From positions 1 through 64,000 of the forward strand of contig JANDJZ010000143.1 of NCBI GenBank assembly GCA_027943245.1: 64,000 nucleotides of DNA. Direction: 5' to 3'. The position numbers and the translations under genes are program-made. The notes under the pieces are model-generated. The model did not search any database, was not told where the DNA came from, and was given only the letters and a program-made list of their open reading frames with translations. This document shows positions 27,356 through 36,927 of the stretch, piece by piece (position 1 is the first letter of the stretch; each line of letters begins with the position of its first letter). The DNA is from Acanthamoeba sp. SK_2022b (lineage: Eukaryota > Discosea > Longamoebia > Acanthamoebidae).

Positions 27356-28720
27356 TCAGTAGGCGCGCAGGGTCTGGAAGACCGAGGCCAGGCGCGCGGG
27401 ATCTTTGATGCCCGGTTCGCTTTCCACGCCGGAGTTGAAGTCCAGCCCGGCGCAGCCGAGCTTGGCCGCATCGACGCAGTTGTCGGCGCGCAGGCCGCCC
27501 GCCAGCATCACGTTAGTCAGATCTTCGCCTTGCAATACCGACCAGTCGAAGCGTTGGCCGGTGCCGCCGGCGCCGTTGTCCAGCAGATAGCGATCGACAT
27601 GCTGCAGATCGCGCGCCGGCACCCGATCTTTCACGCTCAGCGCTTTCCAGATGCGGCAATCGGCCGGCAAGCGGGCGCGCAGGGCGCTGATATAGGCCTG
27701 GTCTTCCGCGCCGTGCAATTGCACCGCATGCAGCCCGAGGCGCTCAACAGTCAACGCCACGGTATCGACCTGGGCGTCGCAGAACACGCCGACGTACTTC
27801 AGCGGCGCGCCGGAGATCACTTCGCGGGCGCGGGTGATGTCCACATAGCGCGGTGAACGCCCAACGAAAATCAGCCCGCCGTAGATGGCGCCGGCCTGAT
27901 AGGCGGCGGCGGCGTCCTGCGGACGGGTCAGGCCGCACACTTTATTGTCGCCCAGGATCACGCGGCGCACGGCGGCGCGCAGATCGGTTTCCGACATCAG
28001 CGCGCTGCCGATCAGGAAACCGTTGGCGTAATGGCTCAGCTCGCGGATCTGCCCGTAGTTGTTGATGCCCGACTCGCTGATCACCGTCACGCCATGCGGC
28101 ACGCGCGGCGCCAGCTGACGGGTGCGGTTCAGGTCGATGCTCAGATCGCGCAGATCGCGGTTGTTGATGCCGACCACGCGTGCTTCCAGCGCGATCGCGC
28201 GCTGCAGCTCTTCTTCACTGATCACTTCGGTCAGCACGCCCATGTTCAGGCTGTGAGCCACCGCGGCCAGCTGGCGGTACTGCTCGTCGGTCAACACCGA
28301 CAGCATCAGCAGGATGGCATCGGCCTGATAGTAGCGCGCCAGGTAAATCTGATACGGGTCGATGATAAAGTCTTTGCACAACACCGGGTGGCTGACGGTT
28401 TTACTGACCAGCGGCAGGAAATCGAAGCTGCCCTGGAAGTATTTCTCGTCGGTCAGCACCGAGATCGCCGAGGCGAAATCTTTATAGACCGTGGCGATCT
28501 CCACCGGATCAAAGTTCTCGCGAATCAGTCCCTTGGAAGGCGAGGCCTTCTTGCATTCGAGAATGAAAGCCGTCCGGGTGCCCTGCAGCGCGTGGTAGAA
28601 GCTGCGTTCGCTCGGTACGATGTCATTCTGAAAGCCGGCCAGGGGCTGTTGCTGTTGTCGCGCCGCGATCCATTGCGCTTTGTCGCGGACAATCTTGTGT
28701 AGCACGGTTTCCTGCATCAT
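27356..28720 (-). CDS. trpCF: Bifunctional indole-3-glycerol-phosphate synthase / phosphoribosylanthranilate isomerase
   Basis: A 454 aa fusion of two TIM barrels that performs two consecutive steps of tryptophan synthesis. The N-terminal synthase domain (about 1-256) shows FILECKKASPSKG and ISESGI; the C-terminal isomerase domain (about 257-454) starts KVCGLTRPQDA and ends with GLDFNSGVESEPGIKD. The ATG directly follows the trpD stop; a second ATG one codon later is equally possible. The fusion is usual in enterobacteria. Confidence 0.97.
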   Translation of the reverse strand: MMQETVLHKIVRDKAQWIAARQQQQPLAGFQNDIVPSERSFYHALQGTRTAFILECKKASPSKGLIRENFDPVEIATVYKDFASAISVLTDEKYFQGSFDFLPLVSKTVSHPVLCKDFIIDPYQIYLARYYQADAILLMLSVLTDEQYRQLAAVAHSLNMGVLTEVISEEELQRAIALEARVVGINNRDLRDLSIDLNRTRQLAPRVPHGVTVISESGINNYGQIRELSHYANGFLIGSALMSETDLRAAVRRVILGDNKVCGLTRPQDAAAAYQAGAIYGGLIFVGRSPRYVDITRAREVISGAPLKYVGVFCDAQVDTVALTVERLGLHAVQLHGAEDQAYISALRARLPADCRIWKALSVKDRVPARDLQHVDRYLLDNGAGGTGQRFDWSVLQGEDLTNVMLAGGLRADNCVDAAKLGCAGLDFNSGVESEPGIKDPARLASVFQTLRAY

Positions 28721-29719
28721 TTATCCTCTTGCCGCCAGTGCGATGACACGCTCATAGGCCTGCCCGCTGTTGATCATATCCAGTGCCTGCCGCGCATTTT
28801 GGCGCAGGTCTTCATGTCCGAATAACTTCAGAAGCAACGCGACGTTGGCCGCGACCGCCGCGGCGTGCGCCGGCTCGCCTTTACCTTGTAACAGCCGCGC
28901 CAAAATGTCACGGTTTTCTTCCGGCGTGCCGCCCAGCAAGGCTTCCAGCGGATAGGTTTCCAATCCGAAGGACTGCGGAGTGAGCTGGTAGCTGCTGATT
29001 TCGCCGTTGTTCAATTCCGCCACGTGCGTCGTGGCGTGGATCGCCACCTCGTCCATGCCGCCGCCGTGAACCACCGCCGCACGCTGATAACCCAGCACGC
29101 GCAGGGTTTCGGCAATCGGCAGCACCAGTTCCGGGCTGTATACGCCGATCAGCGCCAGCGGCGGACGCGCCGGGTTGATCAGCGGGCCCAGCACGTTGAA
29201 CAGCGTGCGGGTCTTCAGCTGCTGGCGCACCGGCATGGCGTGGCGAAAACCGGTGTGGTACTGCGGCGCGAACAGGAAACACACGCCGAGATCGTCCAGC
29301 GCCTTGCGCGCTTCTTCCGCCGGCAGATCCAGGCGGATGCCGAACGCCGCGAGCAGATCCGAGGAGCCGGAGCGGCTGGAGACGCTGCGGTTGCCGTGCT
29401 TGGCGATCTTCGCGCCGCACGCCGCCGCCACGAAGGCGCTGGCGGTGGAAATATTGATGCTGTTGGTGCCGTCGCCGCCGGTACCGACGATATCGGCGAA
29501 CGGGTAGTCAGGGCGCGGGAACGGCTGAGCGTCGTCCAGCAGCGCTTTGGCGGCGCCGGCGATCTCTTCCGGGCGCTCGCCGCGGACTTTCATGCTGATC
29601 AACGCCGCCGCCAGTTGGCTCGGCTCAAGTTCGCCGCGCACGATGGCGCTGAACAGCTGTTGGCTTTCCTGCTGGCTCATCGACTCGGCGCGGTACAGTT
29701 TCTCAAGAATAGGTTGCAT
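28721..29719 (-). CDS. trpD: Anthranilate phosphoribosyltransferase
   Basis: TrpD transfers the phosphoribosyl group of PRPP to anthranilate. The 332 aa protein starts [14 protein letters not shown] and carries the PRPP-binding motif [17 protein letters not shown] (near residue 80) and the conserved [17 protein letters not shown]. Unlike E. coli, where this domain is fused to TrpG, it is a separate gene with its own ATG 16 bases after trpG. A longer reading to 29770 runs back into trpG and is rejected. Confidence 0.97.
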   Translation of the reverse strand: MQPILEKLYRAESMSQQESQQLFSAIVRGELEPSQLAAALISMKVRGERPEEIAGAAKALLDDAQPFPRPDYPFADIVGTGGDGTNSINISTASAFVAAACGAKIAKHGNRSVSSRSGSSDLLAAFGIRLDLPAEEARKALDDLGVCFLFAPQYHTGFRHAMPVRQQLKTRTLFNVLGPLINPARPPLALIGVYSPELVLPIAETLRVLGYQRAAVVHGGGMDEVAIHATTHVAELNNGEISSYQLTPQSFGLETYPLEALLGGTPEENRDILARLLQGKGEPAHAAAVAANVALLLKLFGHEDLRQNARQALDMINSGQAYERVIALAARG

Positions 29720-29735
29720 CGTCGTGTTCCTTATA

Positions 29736-30317
29736 TTACTTCGCCAGCGCCCAGGCCAGGGTCTGCTCAAGCAGGCGCGCGCCGTGGGTGGTCAGAATCG
29801 ATTCCGGGTGGAACTGGAAGCCGCACACGCGGCGACGGTCGTCGCGCACCGCCATCACCATCTCGCCGAAACGGGCGTTGACGGTAAGATCGGCCGGGAT
29901 ATTGCTGCCGACCAGCGAGTGGTAGCGCGCCACCGGCAGGGGATTAGCCATGCCGGCGAACATGCCTGCGCCATCGTGAACGATTGCCGAGGCTTTGCCG
30001 TGCAGGATCTCGCCCGCCTGGCCGACCTGGCCGCCGTAGGCTTCGACGATCGCTTGGTGACCGAGGCAGATGCCGATGATCGGCAGCCGGCCGCGCAGGC
30101 GCTGCAGCAGTTCCGGCATGCAGCCCGCTTCGGACGGCGTACCGGGGCCGGGCGACAGCATCAGCACCGGCTGGGTCATGTGTTCCAGGCGTTCGATGAT
30201 CACCTCGGCGGCGATCTGGTTACGGTAAATCACCACCTGGTGGCCGCTGGCGCGCAGCTGATCGACCAGGTTGTAGGTAAAGGAGTCGACGTTGTCGAGC
30301 AACAGGATATCGGCCAT
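29736..30317 (-). CDS. trpG: Anthranilate synthase component II (glutamine amidotransferase)
   Basis: TrpG releases ammonia from glutamine for TrpE. The 193 aa class I amidotransferase shows the nucleophile Cys in GICLGHQAI and the His-Glu pair in FQFHPESI. It is free-standing, as described for the S. marcescens anthranilate synthase, whose subunits form a heterotetramer with TrpE. It overlaps the trpE stop by one base (TGATG). Confidence 0.97.
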   Translation of the reverse strand: MADILLLDNVDSFTYNLVDQLRASGHQVVIYRNQIAAEVIIERLEHMTQPVLMLSPGPGTPSEAGCMPELLQRLRGRLPIIGICLGHQAIVEAYGGQVGQAGEILHGKASAIVHDGAGMFAGMANPLPVARYHSLVGSNIPADLTVNARFGEMVMAVRDDRRRVCGFQFHPESILTTHGARLLEQTLAWALAK

Positions 30318-31879
30318 CAGAACACCTCCTTGGCATGGTGCGCAGTGGCGATGGCGCGCAGCACGGCACGGGCTTTATTACGGGTTTCGTCGGCTTCCGC
30401 CTGCGGGATGGAATCCAGCACCACGCCGGCGCCGGCCTGCACGGTGGCGATGCCGTTTTCAACGTAGGCGGAACGGATGACGATGCAGGTATCCAGATCG
30501 CCGGTGGCGGTGAAGTAGCCCACCGCGCCGCCGTAGCTGCCGCGGCGCGTGCCTTCGGAGGCGGCGATCAGCTGCATCGCCCGCACTTTCGGCGCGCCGC
30601 TCAGGGTGCCCATGTTCATACAGGCCTGGTAGGCGTGCAGCACGTCGAGATCGGCGCGCAGAGTGCCCACCACCCGGGAAACCAGATGCATGACGAACGA
30701 ATAGCGGTCCACCTTGGTCAGGTCGGCCACGTAGCGGCTGCCGGCCTGGCAGATGCGCGCCAGATCGTTGCGCGCCAGATCGACCAGCATCAGGTGCTCG
30801 GCCAGCTCTTTGTGGTCGGTGCGCATTTCCAGCTCGATGCGGCTGTCGAGATCCAGATCCAGCGAACCGTCCTTACTCCGGCCGCGCGGGCGAGTGCCGG
30901 CGATCGGGTAGATTTCGATTTGGCGATTGCCCGCGTCGTATTTCAACGCGCTCTCCGGTGAAGCGCCGAACAGGGTGAAGTCATCATCCTGCATGAAGAA
31001 CATGTACGGGCTGGGGTTGTTGTCTTTCAAGGTCTGGTAGGCCGCCAGCGGCGCCGGGCAAGGCAGGGAGAAGCGGCGCGACGGCACCACCTGGAAAATC
31101 TCGCCCTGACGGATCGCTTCCTGCAGCCCGCTGACCACCGCGCCGTACTCTTCGTCGCTCTGGTTGCAGCTCAGCTGCATGTTCTCCAGCGTTTGATGCG
31201 GGATCGGCTGCGGGGTTTGTTGCAACTCGGCCTGCAGCTGTTCCAGACGTTGCTGCAAACGCTGCGCTTCACTCGCCTGCTCGCTGAAGACGCTGGCCTG
31301 CAGACGGGCCGTACCGCGTTGGTGATCCAGCACCAGCAGGGTTTCCGCCAGATAGAAGCAGAAGTCCGGGCAGCGCTGATCCTGGCGCAGCGCCGGCAGG
31401 TCTTCGAAACCGGCGACCAAATCGTAGGCAAACAGGCCGCCCAGCATCACGGCTTCGCGCTCGTCCGCCGGGGAGTCCACCAGGGTCAGCAGCGTGCGCA
31501 GCGCATCGAACACCGACAGTGAACGCAAGCGGGCGTCTTCGTCCTGCACCGCGTCGATCGCCGGGAAGGTCAGTTCGCGGCCGTTGGGGCGCGCCTGATT
31601 GCGCACCTCGGGCGGTAGCGCTTCGTCCAGCAGCGGCAGCAGCGCTGCGCCGTTGGCGGTCAGCGCCTGCACGCTGACGGTATGACCCAGTGCGGTAATG
31701 CGCAGCGCGCTGTCAATCACCAGCAGGCTCTGCAGATTCTGTTTGCTGTTGATTTCCGCCGATTCCAGCAGCAGGGTGGCCGGACGGGCACCGCACAGCT
31801 GGTGGAAAATGGTGGTGGGGTCGCCCCGGTAGCTGGCTTGCGCCTTCAGCAATGTCAGTTGTGGTTTGGTGTTCATCAT
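30317..31879 (-). CDS. trpE: Anthranilate synthase component I
   Basis: TrpE makes anthranilate from chorismate using ammonia from TrpG, and it is feedback-inhibited by tryptophan. The 520 aa protein has the inhibitor-binding segment [13 protein letters not shown] near residue 36 and the chorismate-binding domain with [17 protein letters not shown] and GAGVVLDS. It starts with two adjacent ATGs (31879 and 31876). The leader peptide and attenuator lie directly upstream. Confidence 0.97.
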   Translation of the reverse strand: MMNTKPQLTLLKAQASYRGDPTTIFHQLCGARPATLLLESAEINSKQNLQSLLVIDSALRITALGHTVSVQALTANGAALLPLLDEALPPEVRNQARPNGRELTFPAIDAVQDEDARLRSLSVFDALRTLLTLVDSPADEREAVMLGGLFAYDLVAGFEDLPALRQDQRCPDFCFYLAETLLVLDHQRGTARLQASVFSEQASEAQRLQQRLEQLQAELQQTPQPIPHQTLENMQLSCNQSDEEYGAVVSGLQEAIRQGEIFQVVPSRRFSLPCPAPLAAYQTLKDNNPSPYMFFMQDDDFTLFGASPESALKYDAGNRQIEIYPIAGTRPRGRSKDGSLDLDLDSRIELEMRTDHKELAEHLMLVDLARNDLARICQAGSRYVADLTKVDRYSFVMHLVSRVVGTLRADLDVLHAYQACMNMGTLSGAPKVRAMQLIAASEGTRRGSYGGAVGYFTATGDLDTCIVIRSAYVENGIATVQAGAGVVLDSIPQAEADETRNKARAVLRAIATAHHAKEVF

Positions 31880-31905
31880 CGGTGGTTCCAGTGAATTCTG
31901 TCCAT

Positions 31906-31931
31906 AAAAAAGCCCGCATCAGGTGCGGGCT
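31906..31931 (-). terminator. trp attenuator terminator
   Basis: On the minus strand an 8-bp stem (AGCCCGCA and TGCGGGCT) with a 5-nt loop is followed by six T residues, 27 bases before trpE. Together with the leader peptide it gives the classical trp attenuator: ribosome stalling at the Trp codons would favour the antiterminator. Confidence 0.92.
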
Positions 31932-31968
31932 CAGGAAATCTGCATTGTCAGATGACAGCTATGCGCGA

Positions 31969-32028
31969 TTACACCGCCCGCAAGAGGGAGGTACGCCACC
32001 AACCGTGAAGAGAAATATATTTGTTCAT
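31969..32028 (-). CDS. trpL: trp operon leader peptide
   Basis: A 19-codon reading frame between the trp promoter and trpE. It starts MNKYISLHGWW, with tandem Trp codons at positions 10 and 11, and ends Leu-Arg-Ala-Val. GAGAG precedes the ATG. When tryptophan is scarce the ribosome stalls at these codons and the downstream terminator cannot form. It is close to the trp leader described for S. marcescens. Confidence 0.95.
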   Translation of the reverse strand: MNKYISLHGWWRTSLLRAV

Positions 32029-32081
32029 TTGCCGACTCTCTCTGTTAACGCTCATCTGACACGGCCGTTGCCGTGAACTTG

Positions 32082-32116
32082 TGTACTAGTTAACTGGTTC
32101 GTGACGGCAAAGTCAA
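32082..32116 (-). promoter_or_regulatory. trp promoter and TrpR operator
   Basis: On the minus strand TTGACT (32111-32116) and TTAACT (32088-32093) are 17 bases apart, and the -10 region lies within GAACCAGTTAACTAGTACAC, which is nearly identical to the E. coli TrpR operator. Bound TrpR-tryptophan would occlude the promoter. Confidence 0.92.
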
Positions 32117-32259
32117 CCCTCTTTTTGCACAATGTTTTAGCGGTCAGCGTGAATTCTATTCATCATCCGCCCGGCGCCTGCGGCCAGGGCAGAATAGATT
32201 TCCGTCCGGCCGCCGATCGCGGGTATGATAGAAATCCAAGCCATTGCCGGATAGCCGTT

Positions 32260-33141
32260 TTGACAGACAGTAACCCCCAATCCACCGCTTTTACTCTGTA
32301 CGACCTTCACAGCCACACGACCGCCTCCGACGGCTACCTGACGCCGACGCAGCTGGTGCAGCGGGCGGTCGAGATGCGCGTGGGCGTGCTGGCGATCACC
32401 GATCACGATACCACCGCCGGGTTGGCCGAGGCCGCCGCCGCCATTGCGGAGCAGGCGTTGCCGCTGCGGTTGGTCAACGGGGTGGAAATCTCGACGCTGT
32501 GGGAAAATCATGAGATCCATATCGTTGGATTGGGCATGGACGTCGCGCACCCGGCGCTGGTGGCGCTATTGGCGGAACAAACCGAACGCCGCAATCGCCG
32601 TGCGCAGGAGATCGGCGTGCGTCTGGGCAAGGCGCGCATTCCCGACGCCTATGCCGGCGCCCAGCGGTTGGCGGGGGCCGGTGCGGTGACCCGCGGCCAT
32701 TTCGCCCGTTACCTGGTGGAGATAGGCGTGGCGGACAACATGGCGCAGGTGTTCAAGAAATACCTGGCCAAGGGCAAAACCGGCTACGTGCCGCCGCAGT
32801 GGTGTACAATAGAACAAGCCATTGATGCGATTCATCAATCGGGCGGTCAGGCGGTGATGGCACATCCCGGCCGTTACGATCTGACCGCGAAGTGGTTGAA
32901 ACGTTTGCTGGCGTATTTCGCCGAACACGGCGGCGACGCCATGGAAGTGGCGCAGTGTCAGCAGGCGCCGCATGAGCGCTCGCAATTGGCGAAATATGCC
33001 CAGGACTACCGCCTGTTGGCCTCACAAGGCTCTGATTTTCACCAGCCTTGTTCGTGGATCGAACTGGGTCGCAAACTGTGGCTGCCGGGCGGCGTTGAGC
33101 CGGTGTGGCGCGATTGGCCGCAGCCGGGCGAGGCGGTCTGA
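32260..33141 (+). CDS. rnm: 5'-3' exoribonuclease RNase AM (YciV, PHP domain)
   Basis: Rnm trims the 5' ends of 23S, 16S and 5S rRNA precursors in E. coli. The 293 aa protein is a PHP-type metal-dependent phosphoesterase with the ligand motifs [12 protein letters not shown] (near 14), ITDHDTT, NGVEIS, MAHPGRY and GSDFH. The start is a TTG at 32260, which gives exactly the E. coli length; the open frame further upstream crosses the trp promoter. It is divergent from the trp operon and followed by yciO. Confidence 0.92.
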   Translation: MTDSNPQSTAFTLYDLHSHTTASDGYLTPTQLVQRAVEMRVGVLAITDHDTTAGLAEAAAAIAEQALPLRLVNGVEISTLWENHEIHIVGLGMDVAHPALVALLAEQTERRNRRAQEIGVRLGKARIPDAYAGAQRLAGAGAVTRGHFARYLVEIGVADNMAQVFKKYLAKGKTGYVPPQWCTIEQAIDAIHQSGGQAVMAHPGRYDLTAKWLKRLLAYFAEHGGDAMEVAQCQQAPHERSQLAKYAQDYRLLASQGSDFHQPCSWIELGRKLWLPGGVEPVWRDWPQPGEAV

Positions 33142-33188
33142 TTTTACGCGCGTGGCAACGCGCGCGGGCATCATTTTAGGAGCAAGTC

Positions 33189-33809
33189 ATGAGTCAGCTT
33201 TTTTATATTCACCCGGACAACCCGCAGCCACGTTTGATTAACCAGGCGGTTGACGTGCTGCGCAAGGGCGGGGTGATCGTTTATCCCACCGATTCCGGCT
33301 ATGCGCTGGGTTGCATGCTGGAAGAGAAGGCGGCGATGGAGCGCATTTGCCGCATCCGTCAGCTGGACGGCAACCACAACTTTACCCTGATGTGCCGCGA
33401 TCTGTCCGAGCTGTCGACCTACGCGCACGTCGATAATACGGCATTTCGCTTGATCAAAAACAATACGCCGGGCAACTACACCTTCATTCTGAAAGCGACC
33501 AAAGAAGTGCCGCGCCGTCTGATGAATGACAAGCGCAAAACCATCGGCCTGCGCGTGCCGTCGAACCCGATCGCATTGGCGCTGCTGGAGGCGCTGAACG
33601 AACCGATGATGTCCACCACGCTGATGCTGCCGGGCAATGACTTTGCCGAGTCCGATCCGGAAGAGATCAGCGATCATCTAGGCAAGGTGGTCGATCTGGT
33701 GATCCACGGTGGCTTCCTCGGCCAACAGCCGACGACGGTTATCGATCTGACCGAATCCTCACCGGAAGTGGTGCGTGAAGGGGCGGGTGACGCGGCGCCT
33801 TTCCGTTGA
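33189..33809 (+). CDS. yciO: YciO, Sua5/YrdC-family protein
   Basis: A 206 aa protein of the YrdC/TsaC family, which in its characterised members makes threonylcarbamoyl-AMP for tRNA t6A. YciO is a paralogue whose exact role is uncertain. It shows the family phrases GGVIVYPTDSGYALGC and RVPSNPIALALLEALNEPMMSTTLMLPG. GGAGCAAG precedes the ATG, and the gene follows rnm as in E. coli. Confidence 0.94.
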   Translation: MSQLFYIHPDNPQPRLINQAVDVLRKGGVIVYPTDSGYALGCMLEEKAAMERICRIRQLDGNHNFTLMCRDLSELSTYAHVDNTAFRLIKNNTPGNYTFILKATKEVPRRLMNDKRKTIGLRVPSNPIALALLEALNEPMMSTTLMLPGNDFAESDPEEISDHLGKVVDLVIHGGFLGQQPTTVIDLTESSPEVVREGAGDAAPFR

Positions 33810-33924
33810 TGTCAATTGTTGCCACCTTGCCCATTGTCTGAAAATCGGCTGAAGCGACGCTATTTCGCATGAAAGCCGCTATTCTTGAATACTTCAGAAT
33901 TGATAATGGGCAGGATGCGCAGCA

Positions 33925-34284
33925 ATGATTAAACAGGTTTCTTTTTTAGCGGCCTTATTATTTTCCTCAATGGCAAATGCGGGGTTTTATTCGGGCAGCG
34001 GTTTGCTGGCGGAATCCGGCGGTTACGTAAAAAATAAAAGCGGTGAAGCCACCGTGGCCGAAGCGCTGAATGGCGGCATGTTCATGGGATACGTCGCCGG
34101 CGTATTCGATACCTACTCCATGCAGGGCAATCGCAATATTTGCCCCGAAGCCGGGATGAGCATCGGCGTAGCCGCCGACGCGGTGATGCAATATTTGAAC
34201 GAGCATCCTGAGCAGCTGCATTATTCCGCACCGTCGGTGATCATGCTGGCGTTAAGCGCCGCCTATCCCTGCGTCCGCCATTAA
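33925..34284 (+). CDS. Secreted Rap1a/Tai-family (T6SS immunity-like) protein
   Basis: A 119 aa protein with a signal peptide (MIKQVSFLAALLFSSMANA) and a small mature domain of the Rap1a/Tai type. The family hallmarks visible are FMGYVAGVFDTY, a first Cys in ICPEAGMSIGV, YLNEHPEQLHYSAP and a C-terminal Cys in AAYPC, probably a disulfide pair. Known members protect the periplasm against type VI amidase effectors, but many orphan relatives exist. No effector or T6SS gene lies nearby in this window, so a protective role is only inferred. Confidence 0.72.
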   Translation: MIKQVSFLAALLFSSMANAGFYSGSGLLAESGGYVKNKSGEATVAEALNGGMFMGYVAGVFDTYSMQGNRNICPEAGMSIGVAADAVMQYLNEHPEQLHYSAPSVIMLALSAAYPCVRH

Positions 34285-34432
34285 GTTCCTATTCCAATTC
34301 GTGCGCATTTTTTCATAAGGTGCGCTCGGACTCTTTCCGCACGAACTTCAATAGATCAATGCCTGCTGCGCTGTCACCTTATCCCCGTCGGTATTTCCCG
34401 AACGGGTCGGGGAGAGACGCGCAGGAGGTAAT

Positions 34433-35239
34433 ATGACCGCATTTCACAGCGCCAACATGATGCTCGACTATCAGGATATCGGCTCAGGGCCGCTCACGTT
34501 GGTGTTGCTGCCCGGCTGGTGCGAGCCGAAAACCGTATTTGAGCCGTTCATCGCTCTGGCCGCCGAACGCTATCGGGTGATCAGCATCGACTGGCGCGGC
34601 CACGGCCTGTCGTCAAAAGCGGCGGGGATGTCGCTGGCGGCGGACGATTTGCTGGAAGATGTGCGTCAGCTGCTGACGGTGCTGCGTTTGGACAACGTGA
34701 TCACCCTGTCGGTGGCGCATGCCAGCTGGCTGGCGGTGGCGTTGGCCGAAGCGTTGCCGCAGCGGATACGGGGCATGGTGTTTCTCGACTGGATCATGAC
34801 GCAGCCGGAACCGGCGTTCTTTACGGCGGTGAGCCGTATGCAGCAGCCGCAGCAGTGGCTGGCGGCGCGCGACGCCTTGTTCGACTTCTGGCAGGGCGGC
34901 ATCCGCCACGATCGGGTCAAACGCCATCTGGAGGTCGAGATGGCACAGGAAGATTACCGGCTCTGGCGTGCCGCCGGTGTGGCCATCGAACAGGCCTACC
35001 GGCAATTCGGCTCGCCGCTGCAACGCCTGGCGGGAATGAGCGCGCCGCCGCCGTGCCGGCATATTTACTCGTTGGATCGCCGCGACGACTATCTGCGGGA
35101 GCAGCAGGCATTTGCCGCCGAGCAGCCGTTTTTCTCCGTGGTACGGTTAGGGGAGGCTCGTACTCACCTCGGCATTCTGGAACGGCCCGACGCGGTGCTG
35201 TGGGCGGTGGAGGATTTTTTGTCCATCGCCCTAAAATAA
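34433..35239 (+). CDS. Alpha/beta-hydrolase-fold protein resembling cofactor-free 2,4-dioxygenases (HOD/QDO type)
   Basis: A 268 aa alpha/beta-hydrolase-fold protein. Phrases across the sequence (RVISIDWRGHG, SVAHASW, FLDWIM, FGSPLQRL, ARTHL) resemble the 3-hydroxy-4-oxoquinoline 2,4-dioxygenases, which cleave 4-quinolones without metal or cofactor. The expected catalytic His (H245) and supporting Asp (D119) are present, while the nucleophile-elbow Ser is Ala (A95). It may act on alkyl-quinolones or a related heterocycle, or may be a non-catalytic relative. AGGAGG precedes the ATG. Confidence 0.7.
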   Translation: MTAFHSANMMLDYQDIGSGPLTLVLLPGWCEPKTVFEPFIALAAERYRVISIDWRGHGLSSKAAGMSLAADDLLEDVRQLLTVLRLDNVITLSVAHASWLAVALAEALPQRIRGMVFLDWIMTQPEPAFFTAVSRMQQPQQWLAARDALFDFWQGGIRHDRVKRHLEVEMAQEDYRLWRAAGVAIEQAYRQFGSPLQRLAGMSAPPPCRHIYSLDRRDDYLREQQAFAAEQPFFSVVRLGEARTHLGILERPDAVLWAVEDFLSIALK

Positions 35240-35302
35240 CAGGATGGCGCTATTATACTGGCTGTCGAAATCGTTACGGCACCCCTGAATTAAGAGGTCA
35301 TA

Positions 35303-35797
35303 ATGTCATTGAAAAAGCACTTGGAGCAACTGTTCAATTATAAGCAATGGGCGGATGCGGAGGCCTTCGCCGCCATTCGAAAAGTGGACGCCGATGCTTG
35401 GCCTAAGCAGCGTCATTTGATGCTTCGCTTGATGAATCATATCTATGTCGTCGATCAGATTTTTATCGCCAATTTGCAAGGACAACGCCATGGCTATACG
35501 GCGTTGAACACCCAAGAAACCCCAACGTTGGAAGCGCTGGAAGAGGCGATGTTGGCCAGCGATCGTCGCTACCTCGCGTATATCGCTTCGCTGAGCGAAG
35601 CGCAACTGGATGAGCGCATTCATTTTACCTTCGTCGACGGCGGCCCTGGGGATATGCTGCGACGGGAAATGTTGGCGCACGTTGAACACCATGGCTGCTA
35701 CCACCGTGGTGCGGTGGGATGGCTGATTACTGAAAGTGCTGTCAAAGCGCCACAGGATGTTTTGACCGTGTTTGTACGCGATGGGGGTGTAGCTTAA
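35303..35797 (+). CDS. DinB-family protein
   Basis: A 164 aa four-helix-bundle protein of the DinB/YfiT metal-binding family, beginning MSLKKHLEQLFNYKQWADAEAFAAI. Candidate metal ligands are H46 (LMNHIYVVDQ) and the pair in AHVEHHGCYHRGAVGWLI near residues 126-135. Family members include thiol transferases of the bacillithiol and mycothiol type, but enterobacterial substrates are unknown. AAGAGGT precedes the start. It follows the dioxygenase-like gene at 63 bases, possibly in one transcript. Confidence 0.82.
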   Translation: MSLKKHLEQLFNYKQWADAEAFAAIRKVDADAWPKQRHLMLRLMNHIYVVDQIFIANLQGQRHGYTALNTQETPTLEALEEAMLASDRRYLAYIASLSEAQLDERIHFTFVDGGPGDMLRREMLAHVEHHGCYHRGAVGWLITESAVKAPQDVLTVFVRDGGVA

Positions 35798-35864
35798 TCG
35801 TCGAACGCTATACCAACATAACGCAGACAGGAGATGCGGTGGCCGAAACCCACCGATAAAGTGG

Positions 35865-35893
35865 GTTTCAACACCTTAGAAAGCCTGTATAAT
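35865..35893 (+). promoter_or_regulatory. Candidate rluB promoter
   Basis: A perfect -10 box, TATAAT (35888-35893), is preceded by GTTTCA at a 17-base spacing. It lies about 100 bases upstream of the rluB ATG. Confidence 0.5.
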
Positions 35894-35992
35894 GCGCGGT
35901 TCGATCCTGATAAACGTATTATTACCGTGGTGGCGCTTGGCCGCGGCGGTTATCCCCCCGACGCCTGTGAAGGCGACATTAGAGGTTGCTCA

Positions 35993-36889
35993 ATGAGCGA
36001 AAAGTTACAGAAAGTTTTAGCGCGCGCCGGGCATGGCTCGCGTCGTGAAATCGAAACCATGATTGAAGCCGGGCGCGTCAGCGTCGACGGCAAGGTCGCC
36101 AAGCTGGGCGATCGCGTTGAAGTGACACCGGCGATGAAAATTCGTCTGGACGGTCATGTCCTGTCGATCAAAGAATCCGAAGAGGTGGTTTGCCGGGTGC
36201 TGGCTTACTACAAACCGGAAGGCGAGCTGTGTACCCGCAGCGATCCTGAAGGCCGCCCGACGGTGTTCGATCGCTTGCCGAAGCTGCGCGGTTCGCGCTG
36301 GGTGGCGGTAGGGCGACTGGACGTCAACACCTCCGGTCTGCTGCTGTTCACCACCGATGGCGAACTGGCCAACCGTCTGATGCACCCGAGCCGTGAAGTG
36401 GAGCGCGAGTACGCGGTACGCGTGTTCGGCCAGGTTGACGATGCGAAAGTGAAGCAGCTGAGCAAGGGTGTGCAGTTGGAAGACGGCCCGGCCGCCTTCC
36501 GCACCATCAGCTTCCAGGGCGGCGAAGGCCTCAACCAGTGGTACAACGTGACCCTGACCGAAGGCCGTAACCGTGAAGTGCGTCGCCTGTGGGAAGCGGT
36601 GGGTGTGCAGGTGAGCCGCCTGATCCGCGTGCGCTACGGCGACATCGATCTGCCGAAAGGCCTGCCGCGCGGCGGCTGGGCCGAGCTGGATCTGCCGGCG
36701 ATCAACTACCTGCGCGAGCTGGTGGAATTGAAGCCGGAAACGGTCAGCAAAATGCCGGTGGAGCGTGAACGCCGCCGCGTGAAGGCCAACCAGATCCGCC
36801 GCGCGGTCAAGCGCCACTCTCAGGTGGCCGGCAGCGGCCGCCGCAGTGCGCCAGGCAGTAAACCGGGCAAGCCAAGCAAACGCAGCTAA
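35993..36889 (+). CDS. rluB: 23S rRNA pseudouridine-2605 synthase RluB
   Basis: RluB isomerises uridine 2605 of 23S rRNA to pseudouridine. The 298 aa protein has an N-terminal S4 RNA-binding domain ([21 protein letters not shown] onward) and a catalytic domain with the conserved Asp in [15 protein letters not shown] basic C-terminal tail rich in Arg, Lys and Ser follows. The ATG at 35993 matches the family start and has AGAGG upstream; the frame is open for 53 more codons, but that part is upstream promoter DNA. Confidence 0.96.
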   Translation: MSEKLQKVLARAGHGSRREIETMIEAGRVSVDGKVAKLGDRVEVTPAMKIRLDGHVLSIKESEEVVCRVLAYYKPEGELCTRSDPEGRPTVFDRLPKLRGSRWVAVGRLDVNTSGLLLFTTDGELANRLMHPSREVEREYAVRVFGQVDDAKVKQLSKGVQLEDGPAAFRTISFQGGEGLNQWYNVTLTEGRNREVRRLWEAVGVQVSRLIRVRYGDIDLPKGLPRGGWAELDLPAINYLRELVELKPETVSKMPVERERRRVKANQIRRAVKRHSQVAGSGRRSAPGSKPGKPSKRS

Positions 36890-36896
36890 TCCCTCA

Positions 36897-36926
36897 TTCT
36901 GGCCCCGTTCGGGGCCAGAACTTTTT
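36897..36926 (+). terminator. rluB terminator
   Basis: A stem of TTCTGGCCCC and GGGGCCAGAA with a GTTC loop is followed by TTTTT on the plus strand, just before the convergent btuR end. Confidence 0.9.
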
Positions 36927-36927
36927 G

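Noticed and set aside
33925..34284. Immunity partner of a local toxin
   Set aside because: No effector-like gene lies on either side: yciO is upstream and a dioxygenase-like gene downstream.
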